Assembly (NCBI GenBank): GCA_035530195.1
Contig: DATKVG010000022.1
Coordinates: 1 to 23,176 of the forward strand
DNA length: 23,176 nucleotides
Reading direction: 5' to 3'
DNA from: JAPLKX01 sp035530195
GTDB lineage: Bacteria; Hydrogenedentota; Hydrogenedentia; Hydrogenedentales; SLHB01
Within the stretch, counting starts at the first letter, position 1. Every line of letters starts with the position of its first letter. This document shows, in pieces, positions 7,301-14,580 of this stretch. Position numbers and translations under genes: made by a program. The notes under the pieces were generated by a model that had not been told where the DNA came from, searched no databases, and worked only from the letters and a program-made list of their open reading frames with translations.

Positions 7301-8911
7301 ATGAAGCGGAAGAAACTGCTGGTTTTCTGGGCTGTGTTTGTTGTCGGGCTAATCTTCGCGGTGGCTCTTACACTCCGGAAACTGAGTGTCGTATTTGCCC
7401 CGGATGTTTATGGACTGGAACCCTCGATGTTCCGGGCGCCCCAGAAGGGTGAGGCCGCGATAACAACATTCGTCAGCACGCTCTCGACGCCGATGTCCGT
7501 TCCCAACATTATCGTCATTCTGGCGGACGACCTGGGTTATGGCGACCTGAGCATCCAAGGAAGCCCGGCTGTCAGAACACCGTGCGTCGATGCCCTCGCG
7601 TCGGAGGGTGTGAGGTTCACATCGTTCTACGCGAGTGCGGCGGTATGTTCGCCTTCGCGGGCCGGTTTGTTGACGGGCCGTTATCCGCTGCGCTGCGGCA
7701 TCATCACGCCGCTGCAGGCGGCCAACGACAACTTGATGCGGAAAGCAACCCGGCAGGCCGGCGTCCTTATGGCGCAGATGGGCGTAGTGGACATGGCCGG
7801 CGGCTCGAACATGGTCATGGGCCTGCCGGAGTGCGAAATCACCATTCCCGAGGCCCTGAAGGTTGCCGGATACCGGAGCGCGGCCATCGGCAAGTGGCAT
7901 CTGGGCGATTTCACCGTCTTGCCTGAATACCATCCATTCAATCACGGGTTCGACCATTTCGTCGGGTTCAACATGTCCAACGATGACTGGCCGGTGGCGT
8001 TTTGGCGCGGCAAACAGGAGGTCGTCAAAGACATTGGTATCGACCAGGAGAAATATACCCGGTTGTTCACCGAAGAGGCCGTCACGTTCATCGAGCAGTC
8101 CAACGAGCGCGCGCACGCGCGCGAACCGTTTTTCCTTTACCTCGCGCACAAGGATCCGCATCAGCCTTTCTTCCCGTCCAAGGAATTCGCGGGCAAATCC
8201 GACGGCGGCCCGTACGGGGATGCCGTGTCTGAGTTTGACTGGAGTGTCGGCGAAGTTGTGGCTTGCGTCAAGAGACTGGGGATTGAAGATAACACACTTG
8301 TCATTGTCACAAGCGATAATGGCCCTTGGTTTGAAGGCAGCGGGGGCGGCCTCCGCGGCCGAAAAGGCCAGAGTTACGAAGGAGGATTCCGCGTTCCGTG
8401 TGTTGCGTGGTGGCCCGGCCACATTCCGGCCGGACGGGTGGTGGACGAACCAGCGATGCAGACCGATTTCTTTCCCACATTCATGAAACTCGCCAGCCTG
8501 AGCCTGCCGAACGATCGCGTGATTGACGGGGCGGATCTCGGGCCGCTCCTGACGGGCCAAGGCGCAGTGCCTGAACGCGCGCTGTTTTTCGCCCACGACT
8601 ACGATATCGAGGCGGTAAGGGCTGGACCCTGGAAATACTTCCGCGCCAACAGCCACTATGTCTGGCCGGTTCCATTGGACAAGAAGGACAATGTGGCAGG
8701 TCAACTGGCAGGCGGGAACGATTATCAGCCGCCCGGCACGGATGTGACCGTGCCAGCACTCGGCGCATGGCCGTCACTGTATAACGTGGACCGGGACCCC
8801 GGCGAGGCTTATAACGTGGCCAAGCAGCATCCCGATGTCGTGGGCGCGATGGACCAGCGAATCGAGAGGTGGCGCACGGACTACTATGCGAATCCCCGTG
8901 GATGGCAATAG
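7301..8911 (+). CDS. Sulfatase, formylglycine-dependent arylsulfatase type
   Basis: A 536-residue type I sulfatase that hydrolyses sulfate esters, presumably of a polysaccharide, outside the cytoplasm. ATG 7301 has GAGGG upstream (spacing short, 3 nt). An alternative TTG at 7289 adds four residues and lacks a ribosome site. The N-terminus KRKKLLVFWAVFVVGLIFAV is a signal peptide or membrane anchor. The alkaline-phosphatase-like core starts near residue 67: NIIVILADDLGYGD supplies metal-binding Asp76 and Asp77, CSPSRAGLLTGR carries Cys116 that must be oxidised to formylglycine, GKWHLG follows, and SDNGPW supplies further metal ligands. The end has the normal RxGPWKYF and YNVDRDPGEAYN. The length is normal and the motif set complete. 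It follows the glycosidase-like gene on the same strand after a 91-bp repeat-rich gap. The maturase is not in the window. Confidence 0.93.
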   Translation: MKRKKLLVFWAVFVVGLIFAVALTLRKLSVVFAPDVYGLEPSMFRAPQKGEAAITTFVSTLSTPMSVPNIIVILADDLGYGDLSIQGSPAVRTPCVDALASEGVRFTSFYASAAVCSPSRAGLLTGRYPLRCGIITPLQAANDNLMRKATRQAGVLMAQMGVVDMAGGSNMVMGLPECEITIPEALKVAGYRSAAIGKWHLGDFTVLPEYHPFNHGFDHFVGFNMSNDDWPVAFWRGKQEVVKDIGIDQEKYTRLFTEEAVTFIEQSNERAHAREPFFLYLAHKDPHQPFFPSKEFAGKSDGGPYGDAVSEFDWSVGEVVACVKRLGIEDNTLVIVTSDNGPWFEGSGGGLRGRKGQSYEGGFRVPCVAWWPGHIPAGRVVDEPAMQTDFFPTFMKLASLSLPNDRVIDGADLGPLLTGQGAVPERALFFAHDYDIEAVRAGPWKYFRANSHYVWPVPLDKKDNVAGQLAGGNDYQPPGTDVTVPALGAWPSLYNVDRDPGEAYNVAKQHPDVVGAMDQRIERWRTDYYANPRGWQ

Positions 8912-8912
8912 G

Positions 8913-8954
8913 GGCGTCTTCGAAACGGTTTTAGCGCGGTATCGGGGAATGTAG
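8913..8954 (+). pseudogene. Fossil C-terminus of a paralogue of the 5182-7209 protein
   Basis: Directly after the sulfatase stop, one frame reads GVFETVLARYRGM then TAG (8952-8954). The intact gene upstream ends WDFETVVARYREMQRQK. At DNA level the match starts at about 8922 against 7165 and continues without a break into the TATAGGAC repeat and GC hairpin, so about 105 bp is shared. This is most simply the 3' end of a lost or displaced copy of the glycosidase-like gene together with its downstream repeat. Confidence 0.7.
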
Positions 8955-8960
8955 AAGTAA

Positions 8961-9021
8961 AAACAATAGGACTTATGGGACCTATAGGACCTATAGGCCG
9001 AATGGCAGGCGGGACGCCCGC
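8961..9021. repeat. Second TATAGGACC block with imperfect GC hairpin
   Basis: This is a diverged copy of 7210-7262: TAGGACTTATGGGACC, then two TATAGGACC-like units, then GCAGGCG-GGA-CGCCCGC with one stem mismatch. It lies between the convergent sulfatase and the minus-strand operon at 9046. It may reduce read-through between the converging genes, but I see no canonical terminator. Confidence 0.75.
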
Positions 9022-9045
9022 ACCACAATTGGGCAACGAAAGATA

Positions 9046-9927
9046 TCAGCCGCCGGAGGAGGGGTGCGGAACTGGTGCGCCGAACCCGCCTGCGGACGAG
9101 CGGAAGAACCCGAGGGTGCTGAAGCTTTTGTCGGGGAGCGTGAGCGGTTCGGGCGGCTGAATGGCACCGTCGTCTTTGGCGATGGCGAGTTCCACCTGGA
9201 GTCCGTCTTTCTGGTACTCGCGGAGGTGAACGGTGATATCGGCATTTGGGGCGCCTAACGAGCTCGTGACGTAGACTACTTTTGTGATGCCCTGGGCTTT
9301 GAGGAACTTCGAGCCGGGCATGATGCTGTCTTCGATGTAGTAGCGATTGTCGAACTGCCCGGGCTTGCCTTTTCGGGTGCCGAGCCGGCCGGCGTCGCAC
9401 AGCCAGGCGACGGGCCCGGGCGTGGGGAACGCGGCGCGTTTTTCGGCGAGCCATGAGGCGTACCGCAACAGCGCGGCGAGTGTGTGTTCGGGCCTGATCA
9501 CGCCGCGGAGATGCGGCCAGTTGTTGAACGTGCAGACAAGGTCGCACCCGGTAACGGCAAGACATGCGCCGAATGCGACGGATTGGGGCCCGGGCATATC
9601 GACGATGAGCATGGTAGAGGCATCGATCCAGGGTAGGGGGTGGAACTCTCTGATGGGCCAGGGGTCGGCGTCGCATGGTCCGACGGCGTCGCGCTTGAGG
9701 TAGTCGAGCGCCACGAACAGGGTGAGGCAGTGAAACGGCGGCCATGGGCTGGTCGGGTGCGGTCCCCAGACGCGGGCGAGGTTGCGCGCGTCGAGGAAGT
9801 TTTTCCAATCGGCGGTACCGCGTGCGTCGGGGACGTTTTTCCCGACCACGAGCCGTGTCCGCATCCGCATAAACGGGACCCGGAATGCACCAACAAAATT
9901 AAACAGTTTCGACAGCGGTGACCACAT
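9046..9927 (-). CDS. Unrecognised 293-aa protein, third gene of ATP-grasp operon
   Basis: I do not recognise this family. The chain starts MWSPLSKLFNFVGAF at ATG 9927, chosen because GAGG lies 6 nt upstream; this overlaps the ATP-grasp gene by 29 nt, so the two are translationally coupled. There is no signal peptide and no long membrane segment. Secondary structure looks alpha/beta: hydrophobic strands such as STMLIVDM (about 120), CDLVCTF (about 146), GPVAWLCD (about 190) and TKVVYVTSSLG (about 230) alternate with helices, as in a Rossmann-like or TIM-like fold. It is rich in Trp and Pro near WGPHPTSPWPPFHC. The last 15 residues are low in complexity and end in Ser-Ser-Gly-Gly. Its constant pairing with the ligase gene cannot be checked here, but the overlap argues for a shared pathway: substrate, product enzyme or partner of the ATP-grasp protein. 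Confidence 0.7.
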   Translation of the reverse strand: MWSPLSKLFNFVGAFRVPFMRMRTRLVVGKNVPDARGTADWKNFLDARNLARVWGPHPTSPWPPFHCLTLFVALDYLKRDAVGPCDADPWPIREFHPLPWIDASTMLIVDMPGPQSVAFGACLAVTGCDLVCTFNNWPHLRGVIRPEHTLAALLRYASWLAEKRAAFPTPGPVAWLCDAGRLGTRKGKPGQFDNRYYIEDSIMPGSKFLKAQGITKVVYVTSSLGAPNADITVHLREYQKDGLQVELAIAKDDGAIQPPEPLTLPDKSFSTLGFFRSSAGGFGAPVPHPSSGG

Positions 9928-11092
9928 AGTAGGCCTCATGGGTTGTGAAACCGATTTCGTCGACGCGCGAGTAATATCCCGCGAACGCGCCATCTACCAA
10001 GTAAACGCCGAGCGCCGGGAACAGCCGGCGCATCGAGTTGAGTACGGGCAGCGGGCTGAACGCGTGCTGGGCGATCCAGGCTCGAGGCGCTTTGGCAGCC
10101 TCGGCCAGGCATTTGTCCCACACTTCGGGCGTGCACATCCGGCCGATGGCGACGGAGTCGCCCATCCGGCCGTACAGTTTCTTCAGGACCCAGTTTTCCC
10201 GTTGTTCGCGGTAGAGGGGAGCGCGGTCCTGGCGGAAAAACTCGGTGTGCGGCGTGTACCGGTTCAAGAGGTCGGTGTCGTGGGGATCGAGCACGGGCAC
10301 TTCGCGCCAGAGGGCGTAGAGTGCCTTGCTTTGCCGCACGAGCCGCGACAGGGGGTTGATGATGGGAATTATAGCGGCGGTTCTGCGCCAGTCGCGGATG
10401 TTTTCGAGATAGCCGTACCATTCGCCGGGGAAGAAACGGAAGATCCAGTCGACGGTTTTGCCGAGCAGGCGCGGCCGGCCAAACGGGCCGCAGGTGAGAT
10501 GGCTTGGTGCGGCGAGCACGGTTTCGATGCCGCGCAACTCGAGCAGTTCCGAAAGGATGAGGACGTGCTGGAGGTCTTCGGCGTAACCGGTGGCGTAGAC
10601 GAGCCCGGCGCGGTTACCGGGCGGGATGGCGTCGAGGAAACTTTTTGCGAAATCGCCGGGCACGAATGCGGCGCCGAGGAGGGGCGCGTAGAGGTCCTTG
10701 CCGGCGATGCACTCGTTGAATCCGCCGGGCGCGTCTTCGTTGAACTCGGGGACCATCCAGCCGGATGCCGTGGGGATGAGGTCGTAGCGGACGATACCGT
10801 GAGTGGGCGGGATTTCGGCCCGCATGATCTCGAGCGCGGCAGGCGGAATGCCGAGCCGGTCGAGCCAACGCGGCTCGAGGAGGACACGCGCGGCGGCGCG
10901 ACCGAGCGCGTCGTGGATGCGGACGCAACAGTTGACGGCGTCGTTGTGTTCGGCCGGGGTGATCATCAGCGCGTCGGGCAGGACCCGCAGGGTTCCGCCG
11001 ACGTATGCGTCCCACTTGTGGTATTTGAAGCGGAGTTCGTCGACGAGCACGGCGAACTGCCCCGGATCAACGGGTAGTGTTTCGATACGCAC
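9899..11092 (-). CDS. Circularly permuted ATP-grasp ligase, glutathionylspermidine-synthase-like
   Basis: A 397-residue cytoplasmic ATP-dependent carboxylate-amine ligase by family. Numbering from GTG 11092, the N-terminal half holds VRYDLIPTASGWMVPEFNED (101-120) and GGFNE (123-127). This matches the E-x-N-rich metal-binding segment of glutathionylspermidine synthase-type enzymes, with Glu116 and Asn118. The nucleotide lysine and glycine loop come later: WVLKKLYGRMGDSVAIG (301-317), with Lys304/Lys305, then AWIAQHAF (338-345). Metal site before lysine loop is the circularly permuted order. The chain ends LVDGAFAGYYSRVD...EAYYVV, also typical. The GTG is 2 nt after the upstream stop (weak GGGG ribosome site), so translation is coupled to the membrane protein. 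No amidase domain is present, unlike E. coli Gsp. Likely role: joining an amine or amino acid to a carboxylate of a small molecule or peptide; the substrate is unknown. Confidence 0.78.
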   Translation of the reverse strand: MRIETLPVDPGQFAVLVDELRFKYHKWDAYVGGTLRVLPDALMITPAEHNDAVNCCVRIHDALGRAAARVLLEPRWLDRLGIPPAALEIMRAEIPPTHGIVRYDLIPTASGWMVPEFNEDAPGGFNECIAGKDLYAPLLGAAFVPGDFAKSFLDAIPPGNRAGLVYATGYAEDLQHVLILSELLELRGIETVLAAPSHLTCGPFGRPRLLGKTVDWIFRFFPGEWYGYLENIRDWRRTAAIIPIINPLSRLVRQSKALYALWREVPVLDPHDTDLLNRYTPHTEFFRQDRAPLYREQRENWVLKKLYGRMGDSVAIGRMCTPEVWDKCLAEAAKAPRAWIAQHAFSPLPVLNSMRRLFPALGVYLVDGAFAGYYSRVDEIGFTTHEAYYVVTAVETV

Positions 11093-11094
11093 GG

Positions 11095-11907
11095 CTATGC
11101 CCCGACGTACAGGCGGTCGATGATCTGGTTGAGGACGAAGACGGCGGCGGCGAGGCCGATGTAGAGGCCGCGCTCGAACACGCGGAGCAGAGGCGCCTGC
11201 GGCATCTTGCCGCCAACGAACATGATGACCTCGTGGCCAACGAGCATGAGGCCGATGACGCCCATCCCGAGGATGCCGTGGCGCCATCCCCAGAAGTCAC
11301 CCGCGACGCCGCGGAGGATGAGCGTCGAGGTGCTGATGGTGTATACGGCGACGGTCCATGCCATGGCGGTGTCGCGATCCTGGCAGAGTTGCCGGCGGAA
11401 CCGGCCGGGCTCGCGCCAGAGGTAGATGGCCGTCGAGACGCCCAGGGCTACCCAGCCCATCAGGAAAAAGCCAACCGGTATCCACCAGCCGCCTTCGGCG
11501 TCGGAGAGCGGGTCGGCCTCGCCCCAGAGGCTGCCGCCGAACACGATGCCCGTGGCGAGCGTGAACCCGGCGATGAACACGGTCACGGCAAGGTTTTTGC
11601 GCTCATAGGCGTCGCTGCGGAGGCGGAAGCCGTAGAGGCCGGCGCCCAGTTGGCCGAACAGTTTGGTGGCCGCATAGGCCATGACGAGGTAGAAGGCGAC
11701 GTATACGCCTTTGATGCTCGGATCGCCGTGGTACTGAATGACGTAGGCCGTCCAGGCGACGGCGGCAACGACGGCGAGGCGCATCAGGCCGATGCTCGGG
11801 TTGCTTCGCGTGAACATACCGGGCAAACACGACACGCGCGTCGCGGCCGCGCCCACCAGCCCGAGCATACCGGAAACTACCAGAACAAGTATTTCATCTT
11901 CGCTCAC
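11095..11907 (-). CDS. Eight-helix membrane protein, DUF350-like with internal duplication
   Basis: A 270-residue integral inner-membrane protein with about eight predicted helices (near residues 4-22, 41-59, 67-90, 105-125, 140-163, 180-200, 207-230 and 238-262). GTG 11907 is chosen because GGAG lies 8 nt upstream and an acceptable promoter lies at 11950-11979; longer in-frame starts add an unlikely polar leader. The stretch DAYERKNLAVTVFIAGFTLA before helix 4 resembles the loop-helix core of DUF350 (YjfL-type) proteins. A similar pattern, QDRDTAMAWTVAVYTIS, occurs before helix 6, suggesting an internal repeat. DUF350 proteins are known neighbours of glutathionylspermidine-synthase-like ATP-grasp genes (yjf-type loci), which supports both calls. 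Transport, channel or signalling are all possible roles. Family assignment is moderate; membrane topology is secure. Confidence 0.65.
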   Translation of the reverse strand: MSEDEILVLVVSGMLGLVGAAATRVSCLPGMFTRSNPSIGLMRLAVVAAVAWTAYVIQYHGDPSIKGVYVAFYLVMAYAATKLFGQLGAGLYGFRLRSDAYERKNLAVTVFIAGFTLATGIVFGGSLWGEADPLSDAEGGWWIPVGFFLMGWVALGVSTAIYLWREPGRFRRQLCQDRDTAMAWTVAVYTISTSTLILRGVAGDFWGWRHGILGMGVIGLMLVGHEVIMFVGGKMPQAPLLRVFERGLYIGLAAAVFVLNQIIDRLYVGA

Positions 11908-11949
11908 GTGAGCGTCTCCCACGGTGTGTCTGCCAGCCAGAGTGCTGAG

Positions 11950-11979
11950 AGTATGGAAAAAGTCATGGCCTGCCGTCAA
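11950..11979 (-). promoter_or_regulatory. Candidate sigma-70 promoter of the membrane protein/ATP-grasp operon
   Basis: On the minus strand, TTGACG (11979-11974) and CATACT (11955-11950) are 18 bp apart. The predicted transcript start would give a leader of about 35 nt carrying GGAG before GTG 11907. The 309-bp region 11908-12216 lies between divergent genes; besides this and the palindromes at 12150-12174, it shows TATAAC at 12053-12058 as a possible plus-strand -10 without a good -35. Confidence 0.45.
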
Positions 11980-12149
11980 ATCCAAGTGTTCTGATTGAAA
12001 AGCCGTGATTTATCTAATAGCGTAAATACGGCCCTCATCGAACCAGACATGTTATAACGATAAAAGCAAGCCGGCGGCAAGATGAAACCGCGACCGTTTT
12101 CCGGAAGATTTCATGTCCCAACTCAGCAAGGCGGAAAAAGCGGCGGTAG

Positions 12150-12174
12150 TCACAATTTGTGACCACATTTGTGG
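12150..12174. promoter_or_regulatory. Twin palindromes upstream of the secreted GHL6-like gene, possible operator
   Basis: Two perfect dyads abut: TCACAATTTGTGA (12150-12162) and CCACATTTGTGG (12163-12174), sharing the core CACA-TTTGTG. Their centres are 12-13 bp apart, so two dimers would bind nearly one helical turn apart. They lie 43 nt before the ATG at 12217. Dyads of this size suit a GntR-, LacI- or MarR-type regulator, but no such gene is in the window. Confidence 0.45.
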
Positions 12175-12216
12175 CCACCTCGCCAGGTTGGCAATACAAG
12201 GCCAAGGAGGCACTTA

Positions 12217-14424
12217 ATGCAGAAGAAGCTGTTTCTTGCGATTGTCAGCGTATTTTCGTTCGCTTGTTGGGCAGAGGGTGTTGAGGCTCCCTGGTATGAG
12301 CGCCTCGATGTCGGGATCGAGGTGGGTCCGACGGGTGCGCAGTCTGGGTGTGATCCCGGCGATACTACGTATGCGTGCCGGTTTAATGGGCGTGAGATTG
12401 TGGAGAAAGCGGCGGCTAGCAGTTGCGAGTACGTGGTGATCTGGGCCAAGGACAGCGAGTTTGCGTATTACGACTCGAAGGTTGCGCCGAAATGCCCGGG
12501 GTTGGGCGAGCGCGACGTGTTGCGGGAGGCGGCAGATGCGGCGAAGGGTGTCAAGTTGCCCGTGATCGCGTATTGCGTGGTGCAGGGGAACGGGTATCCG
12601 CTGCGGGATCATCCGGAGTTCAAGATGGCGGACAAGAACGGGAAGCCCATCGACCGGATCTGCCTGAACAGCGCGTATATCGACCACGCGAAGGCGGTGG
12701 CTTTGGAGATGCTCGAGTATGGGATCGCCGGGTTCCACATCGACATGATCGACCAGGGGTTTGGGCCGCCGTACGGGTGCTGGTGCGCCAATTGCCGGCG
12801 GTTGTTCGAGGCGGAATACGACGAGCCGATGCCGTCGGGCGTGACGTGGGACGTGGCGTGGGATCAGATGCTGGAGTTCCGGTACGACACGAGCCAACGG
12901 TTTGAGAAGACCCTCCGTAAGTATATTCGCGAGAAGGCGCCGGACGTGACGGTGGATTTCAATTACCACGGGTATCCGCCGTTTTCGTTCGAGGTGGGCC
13001 AGCGTCCGGTTCAGCACGCGGTGAACGCAGATTTCGTGACGGCCGAGACGGGCGTGTGGGGGTTTGGCGCGCTGGGCGTAAGCCTGACGGCGGAGTTTTT
13101 GGTGGCGGCGGCGCCGGGCAAGCGGTACCAGGTGGCGATGTCGCGGCATGCGCGCATCTACCACGACAACACGTGCCGGCCGCTGAATGATATCCGGTGG
13201 GAGTTGCTGTCGCTGCTGGCGCACGGCGCGCAGGTGACGGTGGTGGACAAGACGGGCTATGACGGGTGGCTCGATCCGGTGGCCTATGAGCGGATCGGGA
13301 AGGCGTTTGCGGAGGCGCGCGAGAAGGCGCCGCTGTTCCGGCACAAGCAACTGCCGGAGGTCGGCCTTTATTATTCGGCGCGAAGCCGGGACTGGTACGG
13401 GCGGGAGACGCCGGCCAAGTATCAGCAGGCGTTTAGCGGCGCACATAAGGTCATGGCATATGAGCACATCCCGTTCGGCGTGATCCTCGAGGAAAACGTC
13501 AGCGCCGAGAGGTTGCGGGCGTTTCCGGTTGTCTTGCTACCGAACGTGCCGATCTTGTCTGAACGCGAGGTCCTGCTGCTGCGGGCGTACGTCGAGCAGG
13601 GCGGCAATTTGGTCGTGACAGGCCAGACGGGCCTGCTCGGGCGGATGGGCGAGCCGCTCGAGCGGTCAGTGTTGGAGGATTTGATCGGCGCGAAACTGGT
13701 CAAGCGGCTCGAGACAACGGATAACTACGTGCGGTTTGGATATAACAAAGGGACACCCCCCACAACTGCCGGGGGGCGTCCCGACGTTGGAGACGACCCG
13801 GAAAGGTTGCGGGAAGGGTATGCCGCGGATTGGCCATTCCTGGTGGAAGGCCCGGCTGCGGCGTACGCGACGACGACGGCGACGGCGGTGGGCGAACTGA
13901 TGCGGCCGGCGAGGACGTTGCGTCAGCAGCGGGGCGAGGAACCCGTGTATCAGCCCAATTCGGCGGACAAGCCGGTGGGGCCGGCCATCCTGGTGAACGC
14001 GGTTGGGAAGGGCAAGGTGGTGTGCGTGGCGGGCGCGCCGGATTTCGCGAGCGCGGGCGAGCACCCGATCCCCGAGGCGCGTGCACTGCTGCGGAACGTC
14101 GTGCGATATCTGAACCCGGCGCCGGTGGTCGAGGTGACGGCGCCGCAGAACGTTGAGGCCGTCGTCATGAAGGACGAGACTGCTGGCACGCTGCTCGTGC
14201 ATCTGCTGGGATACCAGTCCCCGCCGCAATGCACGCCGTCGCGAAACCGGCCCTACGTGCTGCCCGCCTTGATCGAAGACGCGCCCATGTACCGCGCAAC
14301 CATTACGGTGCGGCAACCATTCAGCAAAGCGACGGCACACAATCCGCGGACGCAGGTGGCGGTGGAAGGTCAGACGGTGGAAGTCGTAGTGGATGACATT
14401 CATGAGATCATCGAAATCAGGTGA
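12217..14424 (+). CDS. Secreted GHL6/GH42-like glycosidase-type protein
   Basis: A 735-residue exported protein. ATG 12217 has a perfect AAGGAGG 6 nt upstream and gives the signal peptide MQKKLFLAIVSVFSFACWA. Residues about 30-350 resemble the TIM barrel of hypothetical glycosyl hydrolase 6: strands end in EYVVIWAKD, PVIAYCVVQ, GFHIDMID (173-179) and VDFNYHG. The barrel carries a typical Cys cluster C188-x-C190-x-x-C193 (GCWCANC) followed by RRLFEAEY. Residues about 380-490 resemble the GH42 trimerisation domain (PEVGLYYSARSRDW, AFPVVLLPNV, GGNLVVTGQTG). A C-terminal beta domain closes the chain. Asp176 and Asp179 are candidate active-site residues. Catalytic activity is not proven for many GHL6 proteins. 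Oddity: an in-frame palindromic insert at 13750-13782 (residues about 512-522). It could be an alpha-fucosidase- or galactosidase-like enzyme. It is transcribed away from the ATP-grasp operon. Confidence 0.8.
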   Translation: MQKKLFLAIVSVFSFACWAEGVEAPWYERLDVGIEVGPTGAQSGCDPGDTTYACRFNGREIVEKAAASSCEYVVIWAKDSEFAYYDSKVAPKCPGLGERDVLREAADAAKGVKLPVIAYCVVQGNGYPLRDHPEFKMADKNGKPIDRICLNSAYIDHAKAVALEMLEYGIAGFHIDMIDQGFGPPYGCWCANCRRLFEAEYDEPMPSGVTWDVAWDQMLEFRYDTSQRFEKTLRKYIREKAPDVTVDFNYHGYPPFSFEVGQRPVQHAVNADFVTAETGVWGFGALGVSLTAEFLVAAAPGKRYQVAMSRHARIYHDNTCRPLNDIRWELLSLLAHGAQVTVVDKTGYDGWLDPVAYERIGKAFAEAREKAPLFRHKQLPEVGLYYSARSRDWYGRETPAKYQQAFSGAHKVMAYEHIPFGVILEENVSAERLRAFPVVLLPNVPILSEREVLLLRAYVEQGGNLVVTGQTGLLGRMGEPLERSVLEDLIGAKLVKRLETTDNYVRFGYNKGTPPTTAGGRPDVGDDPERLREGYAADWPFLVEGPAAAYATTTATAVGELMRPARTLRQQRGEEPVYQPNSADKPVGPAILVNAVGKGKVVCVAGAPDFASAGEHPIPEARALLRNVVRYLNPAPVVEVTAPQNVEAVVMKDETAGTLLVHLLGYQSPPQCTPSRNRPYVLPALIEDAPMYRATITVRQPFSKATAHNPRTQVAVEGQTVEVVVDDIHEIIEIR
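13750..13782. repeat. 33-bp palindromic element inside a coding sequence
   Basis: GGGACACCCCCC (13750-13761) pairs with GGGGGGCGTCCC (13771-13782) at 11 of 12 positions around a 9-nt loop. It encodes the low-complexity KGTPPTTAGGRPD in the middle of the GHL6-like protein, just before a second unstructured stretch. It looks like an intergenic-type repeat that landed in frame, in a loop of the protein. Confidence 0.65.
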
Positions 14425-14580
14425 TCAAAAGGGTATACCGGGGCTACGCCGGGTCGCTCCTCGACGCCCTGTCGCAGGAAGCGGCGATGCTAGGGCGGCA
14501 CGGATGTGATCCGCCATAAGAGGAAATGCGCCCGCCGAACGGGTAGAATGACGCAGTTTTCGACCAGGAAGGAGATATCA

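Noticed and set aside
9782..11077. A 431-codon plus-strand frame antisense to the ATP-grasp gene
   Set aside because: The minus-strand frames carry ATP-grasp motifs and coupled starts; the plus-strand product is Gly/Val/Glu-rich shadow sequence.
12214..13467. A 417-codon minus-strand frame opposite the GHL6-like gene
   Set aside because: Arg/His/Pro-rich shadow frame with no ribosome site; the plus strand is clearly coding.
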